Source: Triatoma infestans (lineage: Eukaryota; Arthropoda; Insecta; Hemiptera; Reduviidae). From it: a stretch of 64,000 nt of DNA. Position numbers and translations under genes: made by a program. Where the stretch lies: assembly GCA_011037195.1 (NCBI GenBank), contig JAAEAF010006870.1, positions 1 through 64,000 of the forward strand, in the 5' to 3' direction. This document shows, one piece after another, positions 24,190 through 34,599 of the stretch; within the stretch, counting starts at the first letter, position 1; every line of letters starts with the position of its first letter. The notes below the pieces were generated by a model that saw only the letters and a program-made list of their open reading frames with translations, was not told the origin of the DNA and searched no databases.

Positions 24190-24922
24190 TTAAATCGGAT
24201 GATTATCGGACAGCAAACATATTATTAAATAAAGTAATCATGTTCCATTTCTAATCAGTCACAAGGACAAGGGAATATCTGATCATTTATGGCAGTCACA
24301 TCATATTCATATATATTAAGCACCAGAAAGTTCTAAGCCATTTGGGTAAAGTTTGCCATTGAAGTTATATAAATCGAATTTATGCCCAAATTTTAACATT
24401 CTTGAAAATCCCAACTTATAGAAACCTAACAGAGACAGCCTCATAACTTCAAAGGTTTGTTTAATTTGTGTTTTTTCCGGATAGACTCATATTAGCCGGA
24501 TACACCACCAGAATGAAAATCGCTTCATTGTGATTCCCAACAAAGGTTAAGAATTATTTTCTTAAGGATTTATTCATGAAAATTCTTGAAAGGAAGGTCT
24601 TTGTTTGAGATATTCGTTGGAGGATTTGAAGTCAATATGTCGCGCCATTGACGCGACATTCACGAAGTCCACAGATAGAATTTCAGAGTTTTATTTTGCA
24701 GGGTATATACTATCGTTTTTTAACCCTTAATATCTGGTTGAAAGTTTTTAAACACTTGTTCCTTTTTAAATAACAATGTTTCCAACCTTTGAAGAAGGAA
24801 CTAACCAGACTATGCGAAGAAAAAAGAAATCAAATACAAACTAACTTCTTGAAACTATTTATTGGCAGAGAAATTAACATTCTCTCTAAAATAAATGTTA
24901 TAAAAATTCAGATATGAATAAT
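24190..24922. other. AT-rich non-coding stretch
   Basis: Nothing recognised. Confidence 0.35.
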
Positions 24923-25310
24923 TTAGTTATTAGGGAACAGATTAGCTTTGTGGTAGCGCTCATATTCGGAAATGAATTCTAAAATAACGTGGGCGATCGT
25001 CTTGTCTGCTATTAGATCTGTAACAGTGTTATAGCTGTCAGTCATTAAACTGCCTACTGCGCACATTAACTCTAATCTTGCAGAAACATTAGGATATTTC
25101 CTGATGGCAAAGATTCGGAAAAGATTTTACAATTCAATGATCTGTTGTAATGGAACTAATAGCCAGCAAATATGCTACAGAAAATCTGGGCTCAATAGTT
25201 CTATCAGCAAACGCATGCTGACGGCATTATACTCGCTGTTAGCATTACACAACTGTGAAATGGCGAATGGACTTCAATCACGACAGCCAATCCTTCATCT
25301 CGAAACTGTC
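24923..25310 (-). pseudogene. Decayed coding stretch of unrecognised family
   Basis: One minus-strand frame stays coding-like for about 120 codons, broken only by three stop codons. It reads SPFAISQLCNANSEYNAVSM, MRLLIELLSPDFL, stop (TAG), HICWLLVPLQQIIEL, stop (TAA), NLFRIFAIRKYPNVSARLEL, MCAVGSLMTDSYNTVTDLIA, then DKTIAHVILEFISEYERYHK and a final TAA at 24,923. The first two stops are each one C-to-T change from a glutamine codon. The composition is helical and balanced, unlike translated AT-rich noise. It may be a retrocopy or a dying exon. An open final exon beginning after the CAG at about 25,107 is an alternative reading. I cannot name the family. Confidence 0.45.
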
Positions 25311-25319
25311 CCTAAAATC

Positions 25320-26068
25320 CAAAGGTAATCTGACCATCTGAAAGGATTATGTCTGGCACCAAATTAAGTCTGAAGAGTCAGTCAGTCACTAGATAAATCT
25401 TAAATAGTAAACATCAGCCGCTATATCAACATCAACCTTGAAAAGTTCATCAACGCTTCACTTACCATCACGCTACCAACAATTAGCATTCACCCTTCGC
25501 TCCGCCACTGTACTCTCTAAAAAGTCTCCTCTAGTCTAATATAAACTGTGAGTATCAGTGCCAATTCGTGTTTACTCCAATTTCCTGCATCTTTACTCTC
25601 TGCAAACTGAGTAAATACTAACTTTAGTTTTTCAAAAAGTAAAAAATTTTTTGAAAGTTCCGATATAATTTTAAAATTATAATGAATCTTGTAAAATGTT
25701 AATTTAATTTGCAGGTTTCTTTATTTCTTTAATTAGAGAGTCAACCCTGGTTCTAAAGCAAGTTTGATATGAGAAAAAATTGATAAGAAAAAATGCGGCA
25801 AACTGAAATAAATTGAGAAAGACTGCATTATTAGTTTTGGAGGATGCTGTTTAAATTGGTAGAAAGATCGAGTTCCAACTTTTAACTTAAGATTGATTAA
25901 TGAGTAGAATAGAGGATTCAGAGAACTCTGTAGAATTGTTAAACAGTATCCATTAGATGAGTAAACGTTACTTGAAAACAGAATCCGAAACAGGTTGTTT
26001 ATTCGAACAATCATTTCAAAGAAACAAGAAGCTCGTTCACACAATCATTATACAATGTTTGAAGATAC
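25320..26068. other. Stretch between pseudogene and exon-like block
   Basis: The minus strand has scattered coding-like words in shifting frames. Nothing in it can be supported as a gene. The open frame 25,733-26,044 has no domain. Confidence 0.3.
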
Positions 26069-26150
26069 CTGGATAAATTTTATTCACCAGTGTGTCTAAA
26101 ACCGATGGTACAATTTTACAAAAATCCCGTGGAAGAGAGATTTCATCTTG
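26069..26150 (-). CDS. Exon-like block, unrecognised
   Basis: An 82-base open block on the minus strand lies between an acceptor with a pyrimidine tract (CTTTCTCTCTTGTGTTTAAG) and a donor CAG/GTATCT. It reads QDEISLPRDFCKIVPSVLDT then LVNKIYP, ending in phase 1. It lies about 750 bases upstream, on the same strand, of the decayed coding stretch and could belong to the same ancestral gene. The phases do not join directly, so another exon would have to lie between them. Confidence 0.35.
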
Positions 26151-26449
26151 CTTAAACACAAGAGAGAAAGTGTTTACATGGTTTATCAGCAAAAACCTAG
26201 ACAATAGAAGGATTCTCAACTATAAAGAAAAGTAAAAATTTGTCAACTTGTCCCCAAATAGATGAAGCTTTCAGGAAAACATGAAATGCGTCTGGCTGTG
26301 GTAGAAATCAAGAGACAACTTTCATAGCATTGCCAACGGCTTTTACTTAATTATGGATTTATTTAAATTTCACCCCACAACAAATAGTGGGGCATCAATA
26401 AACTCAGTTGTTGACGCGCCTATAATAATATTTATAATAGAGAATTTGG

Positions 26450-26572
26450 CGGTAGTGGTTATGAAAAGGGACTGTTACTAATAATATAGGCAATTCCACC
26501 CCCATCCAAGATCGCTAATTTGGTAGTTGGACCTTAAGCCCGCTGAAAGAAATAGGCATTTATAATAATAAT
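26450..26572 (+). repeat. SINE family S2, internally deleted copy
   Basis: A tRNA-like head (GGCGGTAGTGGTTATGA) is followed by the tail block CTAATTTGGTAGTTGGACCT, TAAGCCCGCTGAAAGAAATA, GGCATT and an (ATA)-rich tail. Head and tail are both shared with the copy at 31,061-31,255. The B-box region is missing. Confidence 0.6.
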
Positions 26573-26604
26573 TATAAATAATATATAAAAATAAAATAAA
26601 AAAA

Positions 26605-27584
26605 TCTGGTGTGAAACACTCACACAACTTTCTCTTACTCCATTTATCAAAATTATAATTGACAAATTTTATAGTTTGTGTACCAAATTAATTCAAATAC
26701 GACGAAAACTGCAAAAAACCGTTCAGTAAAAGCCCACTTCTGGTTAACTAATTTTCTTGAAACTCGGAATTTTGGCCATCCATTTATTTCTAATTAATTT
26801 ATTTGGATGATAGAATTGTATAATCAACAATGATCGCACTTAAGAGAATAACATAACCCCGCCCCTCCCCTAAAAGTGCCATTAAATGAATTTTCCTAGA
26901 GAAATGTTGTAAATAAAAGTTGTAGCTCTTTGTATGAGTAGTTAATATATCAAGTTTAAAGGAAATCGTAGCAGCCACTTTTGAGAAAATCGCGAAAAAG
27001 TGAAAAAATCATTTAGTAAAGTGGTAAAGTAAACGCACTTCCGGTTATCCGATTTTTATCAAACTTGGAATTTCAACAACATATTTAATTCTAATTAACA
27101 TTATTTAGATGTTAGAATTGTTTAATAAAGTGAAATAGCACTTTAGATGAAAACCTAACCCCAACCTTCCCCCGTAAGTGCCCTAAATGAATTTTCCCAG
27201 AATAATGTTTTAAATAAAAGTTTAGCTCTTTGTATGTGTAAATGATATACCAAGTTTGAAGAAAATCGTTGGAGGCATTTTTGAGAAAATTGCAAAAACG
27301 TAAAAAAACCACTAAGTAAAGTGGTACTTCCGGTTGAGGAATTTTGACAGGTGACCCACTGTCAGATGCCACGGTGATACTTAGACGGAATATCAAGTTT
27401 CAACGTTCTACGGTTTTTCGTTTTTGAGCTATGCTGTTCACAGGCATACACAGACGCACAGACACACACAGACCATTTGCTAAAAACCACTTTTTTGACC
27501 TCAGGGGACCTCAAAACGGATATTTCCGGTGAAAACTCGATATCGAAAATTTGACACGATTACTAGGAGTAAGAGAAAGTAAAA
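26605..27584 (+). repeat. R element, full length
   Basis: This is the cleanest full R copy. It has the 5' hairpin and ACTTTCTCTTACTCC, two internal units of about 390 and 300 bases, a CACACA-rich tract near 27,440-27,470, ACGGATATTTCCGGTGAAAA and the terminal TACTAGGAGTAAGAGAAAGT. The left flank is A-rich and the right flank begins AAAAACAT. I see no clear target duplication. Confidence 0.9.
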
Positions 27585-29617
27585 ACATACAAACTACAAG
27601 TCATACAACAATTACGATTCAATCTTAAATATCGCTTGATTAAACCATTAAATTCTTTAATAAAGTGGTAAATAACTGTTCACAATGCAAACAATGCAAA
27701 GTTAAGCAATTATTTTAACAAAATAAAAAAATCCTTTTAGTATACGCAAATACTGTAAAAGACCAGCCTTCATGTTGATCTAAGCTTATGCTTCAAATTC
27801 CCACAGTATCTAGATCTGATCCTCATCAAATTAGAAAAGCAGGAAACCAAACAGCGTATCAATGAATGCAAAAAATTTTTGTTCCATAATCCAAAAAATT
27901 ACCACGTTTTAGAAAAGAATAATTGTAGGATATTTTTGAAAAATTTCAAACAAGTGTAAGCACTGGGTACAACAATGTAAGGACAGCCAAAGTTTAACCA
28001 ACATCGGTTCAGGTGGAAAAAGTTATTTTGACTTTCATGGAATTTTGAGAAGTGTTTTACATTTCGAGCTGTTGACTCTGAACATACACTGGACAGCTGG
28101 ATAACGTCTACAAAAATCCCTAAAAATAAAGTAAAATCCCTTTTTAATTAACGGAAATAAAACATGATTGTTGCAACATAGTTCGCGGTTTGATTCAGGA
28201 AAAATTCGCAGAACTGGAAGTATTAAGCGATTTGTTCCTTATGCCTATAGCCACATAGTTGTACGTCTAATTATGTCTACTTCTTGTCTTTTCTCTGCCA
28301 CAATTTTTCAAAGTGCGGCAGTTTGAAAATTATGAAGCAGTACGATTAGAATGTAAATTTTGATTCAAAACCAAAGGAATGGTACCTCCACAAATAGAAA
28401 TGCTTGCAGAAAGATGGGTGGATAAAAGTGTTAGAAAATAAAGGTTTATATTTTGAAGAATAATGTCCAAATAAGCGTTTTTATATTTACTCTTGAATAA
28501 AACAATTTCTATGTCCAAAAAACTTTTGTATTAGCCTAGTATTTACTTATATTAGTATAAAAATTAAAACTTATTTGGGACTGTTATTTGGTAACTGTAA
28601 TGATATCCTCTAAACTATGACTTTGACTTTTTAGAGATGCAATGTTTTCTTAAGAAGATTACATGAATATCTAATGTCTTTACCATATTAGAATAAGGAT
28701 CACTTTAATTATTCTGATATAATAGTATATAATATAGTGCTTTGACTTTTGCTTCTCGCACAATAAATTGAATTGATAGTATAGTTTCAATAGAAATAAA
28801 GACGGTAATAAAAATGTTCCCGACAAAAAAAAATATCTTAATTATTCAAATAAGGGTAAGTAATTTTATTAAAAAAATTGCTTTAAGAAATTTGCTAATC
28901 ACCGATAATAAAATTACAAATTGCACATATTATTATTTTCGTAATAGAATAATGAGTTTGACCGGATTTTAGTTAAATGAATTGTTCACACAGCCTACAC
29001 ATTACAAATTATTATGATCTAGGCATGTAAATAACCTTTCTAATAATGTCGTTCAGGTAGGGGGATAAATTTGAAAATTAGAACAAGTGTATAAGGTTGA
29101 AAGTCGTTGAACTATTTGCTAAGCTTGCTTTATGTTAAACAATAGAGTTTCAAGCATTTTAAACTATATTAGTATAATAAATTAAAACAAATTCCTGACA
29201 ATGAGTTATAGAAAATAAATTAGAATAAATTGAATAAAATTGTTTTTGATGAAATAAGGTTTAAATTTCAAATTATTGAATATCGGATAATTTTATATGT
29301 GAAATAAATTGTTTTAATGTAGGATTAACATTGATTATTGAATATTTAATAATGGAATTTCCGTAGTAAACCTTTCTGGCAAATTTTCATTTCTTTAATC
29401 AAACAGTCAAAGAAAATGATGTTATGAACAAAAACCTGATAGAAAATGTTGGAAAAGTATAACAAAAAATTAGAAATTCTTTACAACAATGTTTATGTCT
29501 TATCTCTGATTTAACTTACAGCTACTATCTCTAAAATTCGGTAACAGAATTCTAAGAATCTTATAAATCAATTAATGAAAATCTGCTCTTCATTTGGAAC
29601 ATTTGCTTCTCTTACAC
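27585..29617. other. AT-rich non-coding stretch
   Basis: No gene, RNA or known repeat is supported across these 2 kb. The 62-codon frame at 28,330-28,518 has no support. Confidence 0.4.
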
Positions 29618-29917
29618 TTTTATTTTCTCTTACTCCTAGTAAGAGGAAGTACTGTAATCGTGTCAAATTTTCGATATCTAATTTTCATCGGAAATATCCG
29701 TTTTGAGGTCCACTGAGTCCAAAAAAGAAGTTTTTAGAAAATGGTGTGTGTGTGTGTGTGTGAACAGCATAGCTCAAAATCAAAAAAGCCTAGAAAGTTA
29801 AAACTTGATATAGTTTAGGTATCACCATTAAATCTGACTGTACGTAACCGAGTTGAAAAAATCGGATGACCTAAAAAGTACGTTTACTTTATCACTTTAC
29901 TAAATAATTTTTTCACT

Positions 29918-30155
29918 ATAATTCAAATAAATTTCCCACCCAGCTGACCATACCTCTCTTTGACCTAGTTTAAGAGATTAGTTTTAAAATACAATTTAAA
30001 AGACCAGTCAGTGTATAAACTGAATTTGTTCTGTGCAAAACACATCCTGAAGATGGGCGAACGCCCGAAACCGGTCGGTGACCACAAAATGAAGCAGTCT
30101 ACCATTAAAAATGTCTTTGATGCTTTCCAGTTCTGCGAAACCAACCACCACAACA
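29918..30155 (+). mobile_element. H element monomer with hammerhead-like motif
   Basis: This is a 238-base insertion into R. The duplication AATTTTTTCACT lies at 29,906-29,917 and 30,156-30,167. The 3' half matches the H units at 53 and 61 kb (GACCACAAAATGAAGCAG, GATGCTTTCCAG, CCAACCACCACAAC); the 5' half is longer and different. The length of the duplication and the constant 3' end (CCACCACAAC) point to target-primed retroposition, not cut-and-paste. No protein is encoded. Confidence 0.75.
30043..30080 (+). ncRNA. Hammerhead-ribozyme-like motif
   Basis: In order: stem I strand CATC, core CTGAAGA (fits CUGANGA), a T, stem II GGGC-GAAC-GCCC, core GAAA, a minimal stem III (AC / GGT), cleavage-site C, and closing stem I strand GGTG. 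GGTG pairs with CATC using one G-U pair; the other copies have GATG. The extra T between the core and stem II is a departure from the canonical form. Very short stem III type I hammerheads are known from Penelope-like retroelements. Activity is not shown by sequence alone. Confidence 0.55.
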
Positions 30156-30545
30156 AATTTTTTCACTTTTTCGCAATTTTCTCAAAACTTCCTATATAAA
30201 ACTTACACATACAAAAATGTACAACTTTTATTTAAAATACTTCTCTAGGAAAATTCATTAAGGGCATTTTTAGCGGAGGGTAGGGTTATGTTTTCCCTAA
30301 AATGTTATCACAGTTGATTGATTATACAATTCCATCATCCAAAAAAAAAAAATTAATTAGAAATAAATAGGTGGCGAAAATTCCGGGTTTTAAGGAAATT
30401 GGTAAACCGGAAGTGCGCTTTTACTAAACAGTTTTATAAGTTTTCGTCGAATTTTATAAAATTTAGCACACTAAACTATAAAATATGTCAATTATAATTT
30501 TGAGAACTGGAGTAAGAGATAGTTATGTGAGTGGTTCATACCAGA

Positions 30546-31060
30546 TTTTTTTTAAAACCATTCACAAACTGAGATAAATTAAGGAACTCAAATAGAGCTA
30601 ACAGGAGGGAAGAAGTGATAGTTCGATTAAAATAATTAAACTGATGAGTAGAAAAGCAGCTCCTACATGTAACACCTGTAACTCACCCTGTCCCTTATAC
30701 AGTAGATGGTGATTGTTAAAGTGTTTCCAAATAATATAATAGAGGTATTTACCCGAGCAACATTAATGAGAATAGTACAATACCTGGAAAGATGACCAAA
30801 TTTAGTTTTATATTTTTAATTGTTATTGTTGATTGTTATTAAGTGTTTATTAATTGTTTTACAATTGTTTATTAGTGCTGATAAATTCTTATTAGAATAA
30901 TTTTCTTATTAAGTAGTCCTTGTGTTATGTTACTGCGAATTGTTACTATATTTTATAGTATACCGAAGCTGTTAATTTATACAATTATTGAATTAATTTT
31001 TTGCTCTTATATTTTTTCATCATGCTTGTCTAATAAATCACCTTGCTACTATCTGTCTTA
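30546..31060. other. AT-rich non-coding stretch
   Basis: Nothing recognised. Confidence 0.4.
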
Positions 31061-31255
31061 GGGCAGGTGTTGGTGTAGTGGTTATGAGCATGGACTTGTA
31101 AGTGGGAGGACCTCTATTTGAGTCCAGCGTATAGCTGCTAACTTTTATATTTGTTTAAAAAATGTTAATAATAAAGTAGGTGCTTTGACCACGATCACGA
31201 CACCTAATTTGGTAGTTGGACGTTAAGCCTGCCTGAAAAAATAGGCATTATTTTA
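31061..31255 (+). repeat. SINE family S2, complete copy
   Basis: The tRNA-derived head has an A-box-like GTTGGTGTAGTGGTTATGAG and a B-box-like TATTTGAGTCCAGC, 35-40 bases apart. A non-tRNA body follows, ending CTAATTTGGTAGTTGGACGT, TAAGCCTGCCTGAAAAAATA and GGCATT. The tail block recurs at 26.5 kb. Such elements are transcribed by RNA polymerase III and mobilised by a partner LINE. Confidence 0.65.
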
Positions 31256-31774
31256 CTATCTGCCTTGCTAGTTTGTCCATAAAATTAATATTAAGAAACT
31301 TCGGAAATCTAGGATTTCCTTCTATAATCCACCAGTACAATGTATGGTTCCATCGAATTATAGAAGTTAAAATTAATTAAATATTTCATACAAATTCATA
31401 AGCTTGATAACATTAAATAATCTCTGATATTTTCCTACACTGGGGACACAAATTTCCTAATTGAAATCTATATTTGTCGGCTACCAACAGGCAGTTGCAA
31501 TTGGTTTCCTTCAATGGTTTTCAAGCGGCATCTTGATAAAATTGAGAAGCTTGTCAATAGAGAGGATCTGATTGCAGATATAACAGAAACAAATAATAAC
31601 CTTAATCAATGTTTATTGAAATGAGAACCTCTCAAAAGGGGTTTCTTATCTTTTCTTAAGTTTAGGCTGTATTAAAAGGTTTACTTTGTATGAATATTTT
31701 GCATTGATATATTTTTACCAATCATTTGTAGACTATTTTAATTAATGCTACTTTGTATCTAAATTTTTTTACGG

Positions 31775-31892
31775 CATAGATCTATCATTAACAGAACAAT
31801 TGTTAGTAGACCTTGAAATAAATGAAGTTGAATAGTTTTTTGAGGAATATATAGCTTCTTTATTGACTGAATTTGGAAAAAATTTAGGTAGC
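31775..31892 (+). pseudogene. Exon-like block, paired with an inverted relative at 32.3 kb
   Basis: An acceptor-like TTTTTTTACGGCATAG is followed by a frame reading LSLTEQLLVDLEINEVE, a TAG stop, then FFEEYIASLLTEFGKNL and a donor-like TTTAG/GTAGCT. The same peptide pattern is found on the opposite strand at about 32,290-32,445. I do not recognise the protein. Confidence 0.3.
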
Positions 31893-32289
31893 TTTAACAA
31901 TATAATCTTTAATTTTTTTTTTTAGCACTTTATATATATTGTTATTTTAAGTATAAATTAAATCATTATATCACTGTTAATAATAAGGTGAACTCTGAAT
32001 ACTAGTGGAAAACAATTGCATACTAATCTGATCTGAAATAAACATGGAATATGAGGATTATTAAGAAAGGAATCGGCAAGGTTTAAAAGTTACACCCTTT
32101 ATTATGTATGATTAATATGTATAAGAAATCCTTCATTTTCACTCTTCCAACAGCAAAAGATGATATAAAAATGTTGACAGTTTAAGATGAGAGATTTAAG
32201 CCAACAAAGCAGAACTTTTCGTCCTTGAAATTTACTTTGACTCAGAAGTTAGTTTTTCTTTGATGTTTGATTTATGATTCTTTATGCTT

Positions 32290-32445
32290 GTATCATTAAT
32301 TCATTAAATTCTTCCTTGGATTTTTGTATCAATCTGTTCCAATATACACAAGGAATTCCAAACTCATTCAATAAGGAAGCTAAAAAAAGTACGCTTCATC
32401 ATTTAATTCAAGGTCTGCTACAATTTTTCTGATGTTAAACTATTT
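32290..32445 (-). pseudogene. Coding-like block related to 31,775-31,892
   Basis: The minus strand reads IVADLELNDEAYF, a frameshift, then ASLLNEFGIPCVYWNRLIQK, SKEEFNELMIQA and a stop. The first part aligns with LLVDLEINEVE...ASLLTEFG of the plus-strand block. The two are therefore an inverted pair of related, partly decayed coding sequences about 500 bases apart. Confidence 0.35.
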
Positions 32446-33250
32446 AATCTATAAAAAAGTTTTGATATAAAATAACCTTAATTAAAATAGTCTATAATAA
32501 ATGACAGTAATAATTCAATAAAAAGTTTTCATAAAAACTAAAATCTATAATTTACGATTAAAATAAACTAAAAACAATATACATTTATATGAAATATGAC
32601 CTTAACTAGATATAAAACGATATAGTAACTAAGTTATATATATATATAAAGGATAATTAATGATGCACTTTGTTAAATAGAAGAAATGAAAGCGTGCACC
32701 TTGAACAAAAGTGTAACTATAGACGACGTCAGAAAGGTCGTCTACGTGCAGGAGGACAATGTTGAAGATCTTTACATGCAGTAACTATTGCAACCGGACA
32801 AAAAGATTACGGAGCAATACGCTCCTTTCTAGTATCCCCAAGCATTCGTTTTCTACAGATGTTTCCTAATTGGACAGTTTTTTTTATAGTATTTTTTTTT
32901 AATTCCCTTATTATTTGTTTGTTTATTTTCAATAAAAGTCACAAACTGAAACCTACCAATTATTCGATGTTGATTTTTATCAATAAAAATGTTAGATTGT
33001 TTCATCCTTTGATATTTCCGCAAGATGAGGTGATTCTTTTACCATAAATTACCGTTATCAAGGTTCATAAAAAGGTTTTTATTGAATTTTATAATAGACT
33101 TTTTTATTGAGAAGATTTCATGATCAGATAGGCAAAGTTCAATGAACTCTCCAAAGAAATTTATCGTTCATTATATTTTATATTTCTTGAAAGGAATTGT
33201 AGAAATATCCTATAAAGTCACTTTTCTTTTCTAATGTAAACTCTCACTTA
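32446..33250. other. AT-rich non-coding stretch
   Basis: A short (AT)n run lies near 32,635. A less AT-rich patch at 32,690-32,850 is unassigned. The 62-codon frame at 32,859-33,047 has no support. Confidence 0.35.
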
Positions 33251-33253
33251 CTA

Positions 33254-34245
33254 GGGTAAGGTGAAAAGTTGTCGGCCTAGCCCATAGATGGTACTGCTAC
33301 AAATGAAATTATTGTTTTGTTATGTTGGCACACTTGTTGCAAAAGTAAATACCAAAATTTGAATATGATCAGACAAATAGTGTGTTTGATACGGCGTTTA
33401 AATGTAAGCGTGTTGTGTGTTTTTACAAAATGAATAAAATTGAATTGAAGGTGGATGAGATAGCCAAAGCTGTAGGCATCTCAGAAGAAAGGATACGGCA
33501 CATTTTATATGAAGAACTCAGTATGAGAATTCTTGTGCAAGATGGGTGCCACAATTGTTAAATGCTGATCACAAACAAATGAGGACTCGAGTTTCTCAGC
33601 AATGTTTATGTTCTAAGAAATAATCCAACCGATTTTCTGCGCCGATTTGTTATAATAAAAAGTGGGTTCACCATTTTACTCCTGAATTCCAAGACAACTG
33701 TCTCGGCAGCGAGTAGAAGCTGATGGGAAGGTTAAGGCTAGTGTTTTTTAGGATTCCAAATGGATTCTTTTAATTAACTACCTGTCAAGGGGTCAAATAA
33801 TTAATGTGAAATACTACGCACGTCTTCTTGAACAGCTAGATGAAAAGATTAAAAAGTAAATGGCTGGCAAAAGAAAAAAATCCTTTTTCACCAGGACAGT
33901 GTATCCGCCGGGACGAAAGCGCTTTGGCACTGGGAAAATTGAGGGTTTTGAAGTGTGAATTGTTGGACATCCTCCTTATTTACCAGATTTGGCTCCCTCT
34001 GATTTTCATCTATTCCTAAACCTTAAGAAATTTGTGGCTCGAAAACGTTCTGGGTCAAATGAAGCAGCGGTAAATGGATATTTTGAAGATCTTCCAGAAT
34101 CTCACTTCCAGCACAGAATCCACTTATTGGAGAAACGTTGGACAAAGCGTATTGCACTAAAGGGAGACTAGATTGAGAAATAAATGCATTTTTAAAATAA
34201 AAAAAATTATTTTCACTACTGCGCCGAGAACTTTTCACCTTGCCC
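33254..34245 (+). mobile_element. mariner element with decayed transposase
   Basis: Terminal inverted repeats GGGTAAGGTGAAAAGTTGTC (left) and GGGCAAGGTGAAAAGTTCTC (right, reverse complement) bound a unit of about 990 bases, shorter than a normal 1.3-kb mariner. The left flank is TA. Transposase pieces run in order: a helix-turn-helix (VDEIAKAVGISEERIRHIL, from 33,430), a short catalytic stretch around the second aspartate (FHQDSVSAG near 33,880), and the third-aspartate block (PPYLPDLAPSDFHLF) with GYFEDLPESHFQHRIHLLEK at 33,989-34,171. The N-terminus is deleted, and many stops and frameshifts are present, so it is inactive. Confidence 0.9.
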
Positions 34246-34254
34246 AGTCATGGT

Positions 34255-34398
34255 AGTTGTCATTTTCACAAGATTAAGTCCGGGTTCATATCCAGCACTG
34301 CTACCCTTAGATTTTTTTTTCTTAGGAGTCTCTACAGCTATGTTGGGTCCGGCGATGTTACTGCAATGAGAAAGCTCCAACCGCCTGTGACGCCTAAA
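34255..34398 (+). repeat. SINE family S1 fragment
   Basis: B-box-like CCGGGTTCATATCCAGC, then CTACCCTTAGATTTTTTTTC and TTAGGAG, then GGGTCCGGCGATGT, match the post-B-box body of S1. The tRNA-like 5' part is missing or replaced by the mariner end. Confidence 0.6.
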
Positions 34399-34532
34399 TT
34401 ACAAAAATAAATTAAAAAATAATTAATATATGAAAATATTAATGAAATATTTTGATACAATACGATTAACTACGATTTAACTAATGGCATCACTAAGCTT
34501 TGTAGATTTTCTCTAAAACGGCATCAATAGCA

Positions 34533-34592
34533 CTTTTTCTCACTCCTAATAAGAGAACGTAATGCGATCTTGTCAAGTTTTCAAATTGAATG
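34533..34592 (-). repeat. R element 3' end fragment
   Basis: TTTTTCTCACTCCTAATAAG, AGAACGTAATGCGATCTTGT and CAAGTTTTC match the R terminus in reverse. Confidence 0.5.
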
Positions 34593-34599
34593 ATTACAC

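Larger units (their letters stand above)
29618..30545 (-). repeat. R element, interrupted by an H insertion
   Basis: A minus-oriented R copy runs from the terminal hairpin (CTCTTACTCCTAGTAAGAGG) with a (GT)n run at 29,744-29,762 to the 5' end in reverse (TGGAGTAAGAGA, TTCATACCAGA). One internal segment is deleted. A 238-base H element sits at 29,918-30,155 with a 12-bp duplication of R sequence on each side. Confidence 0.88.
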
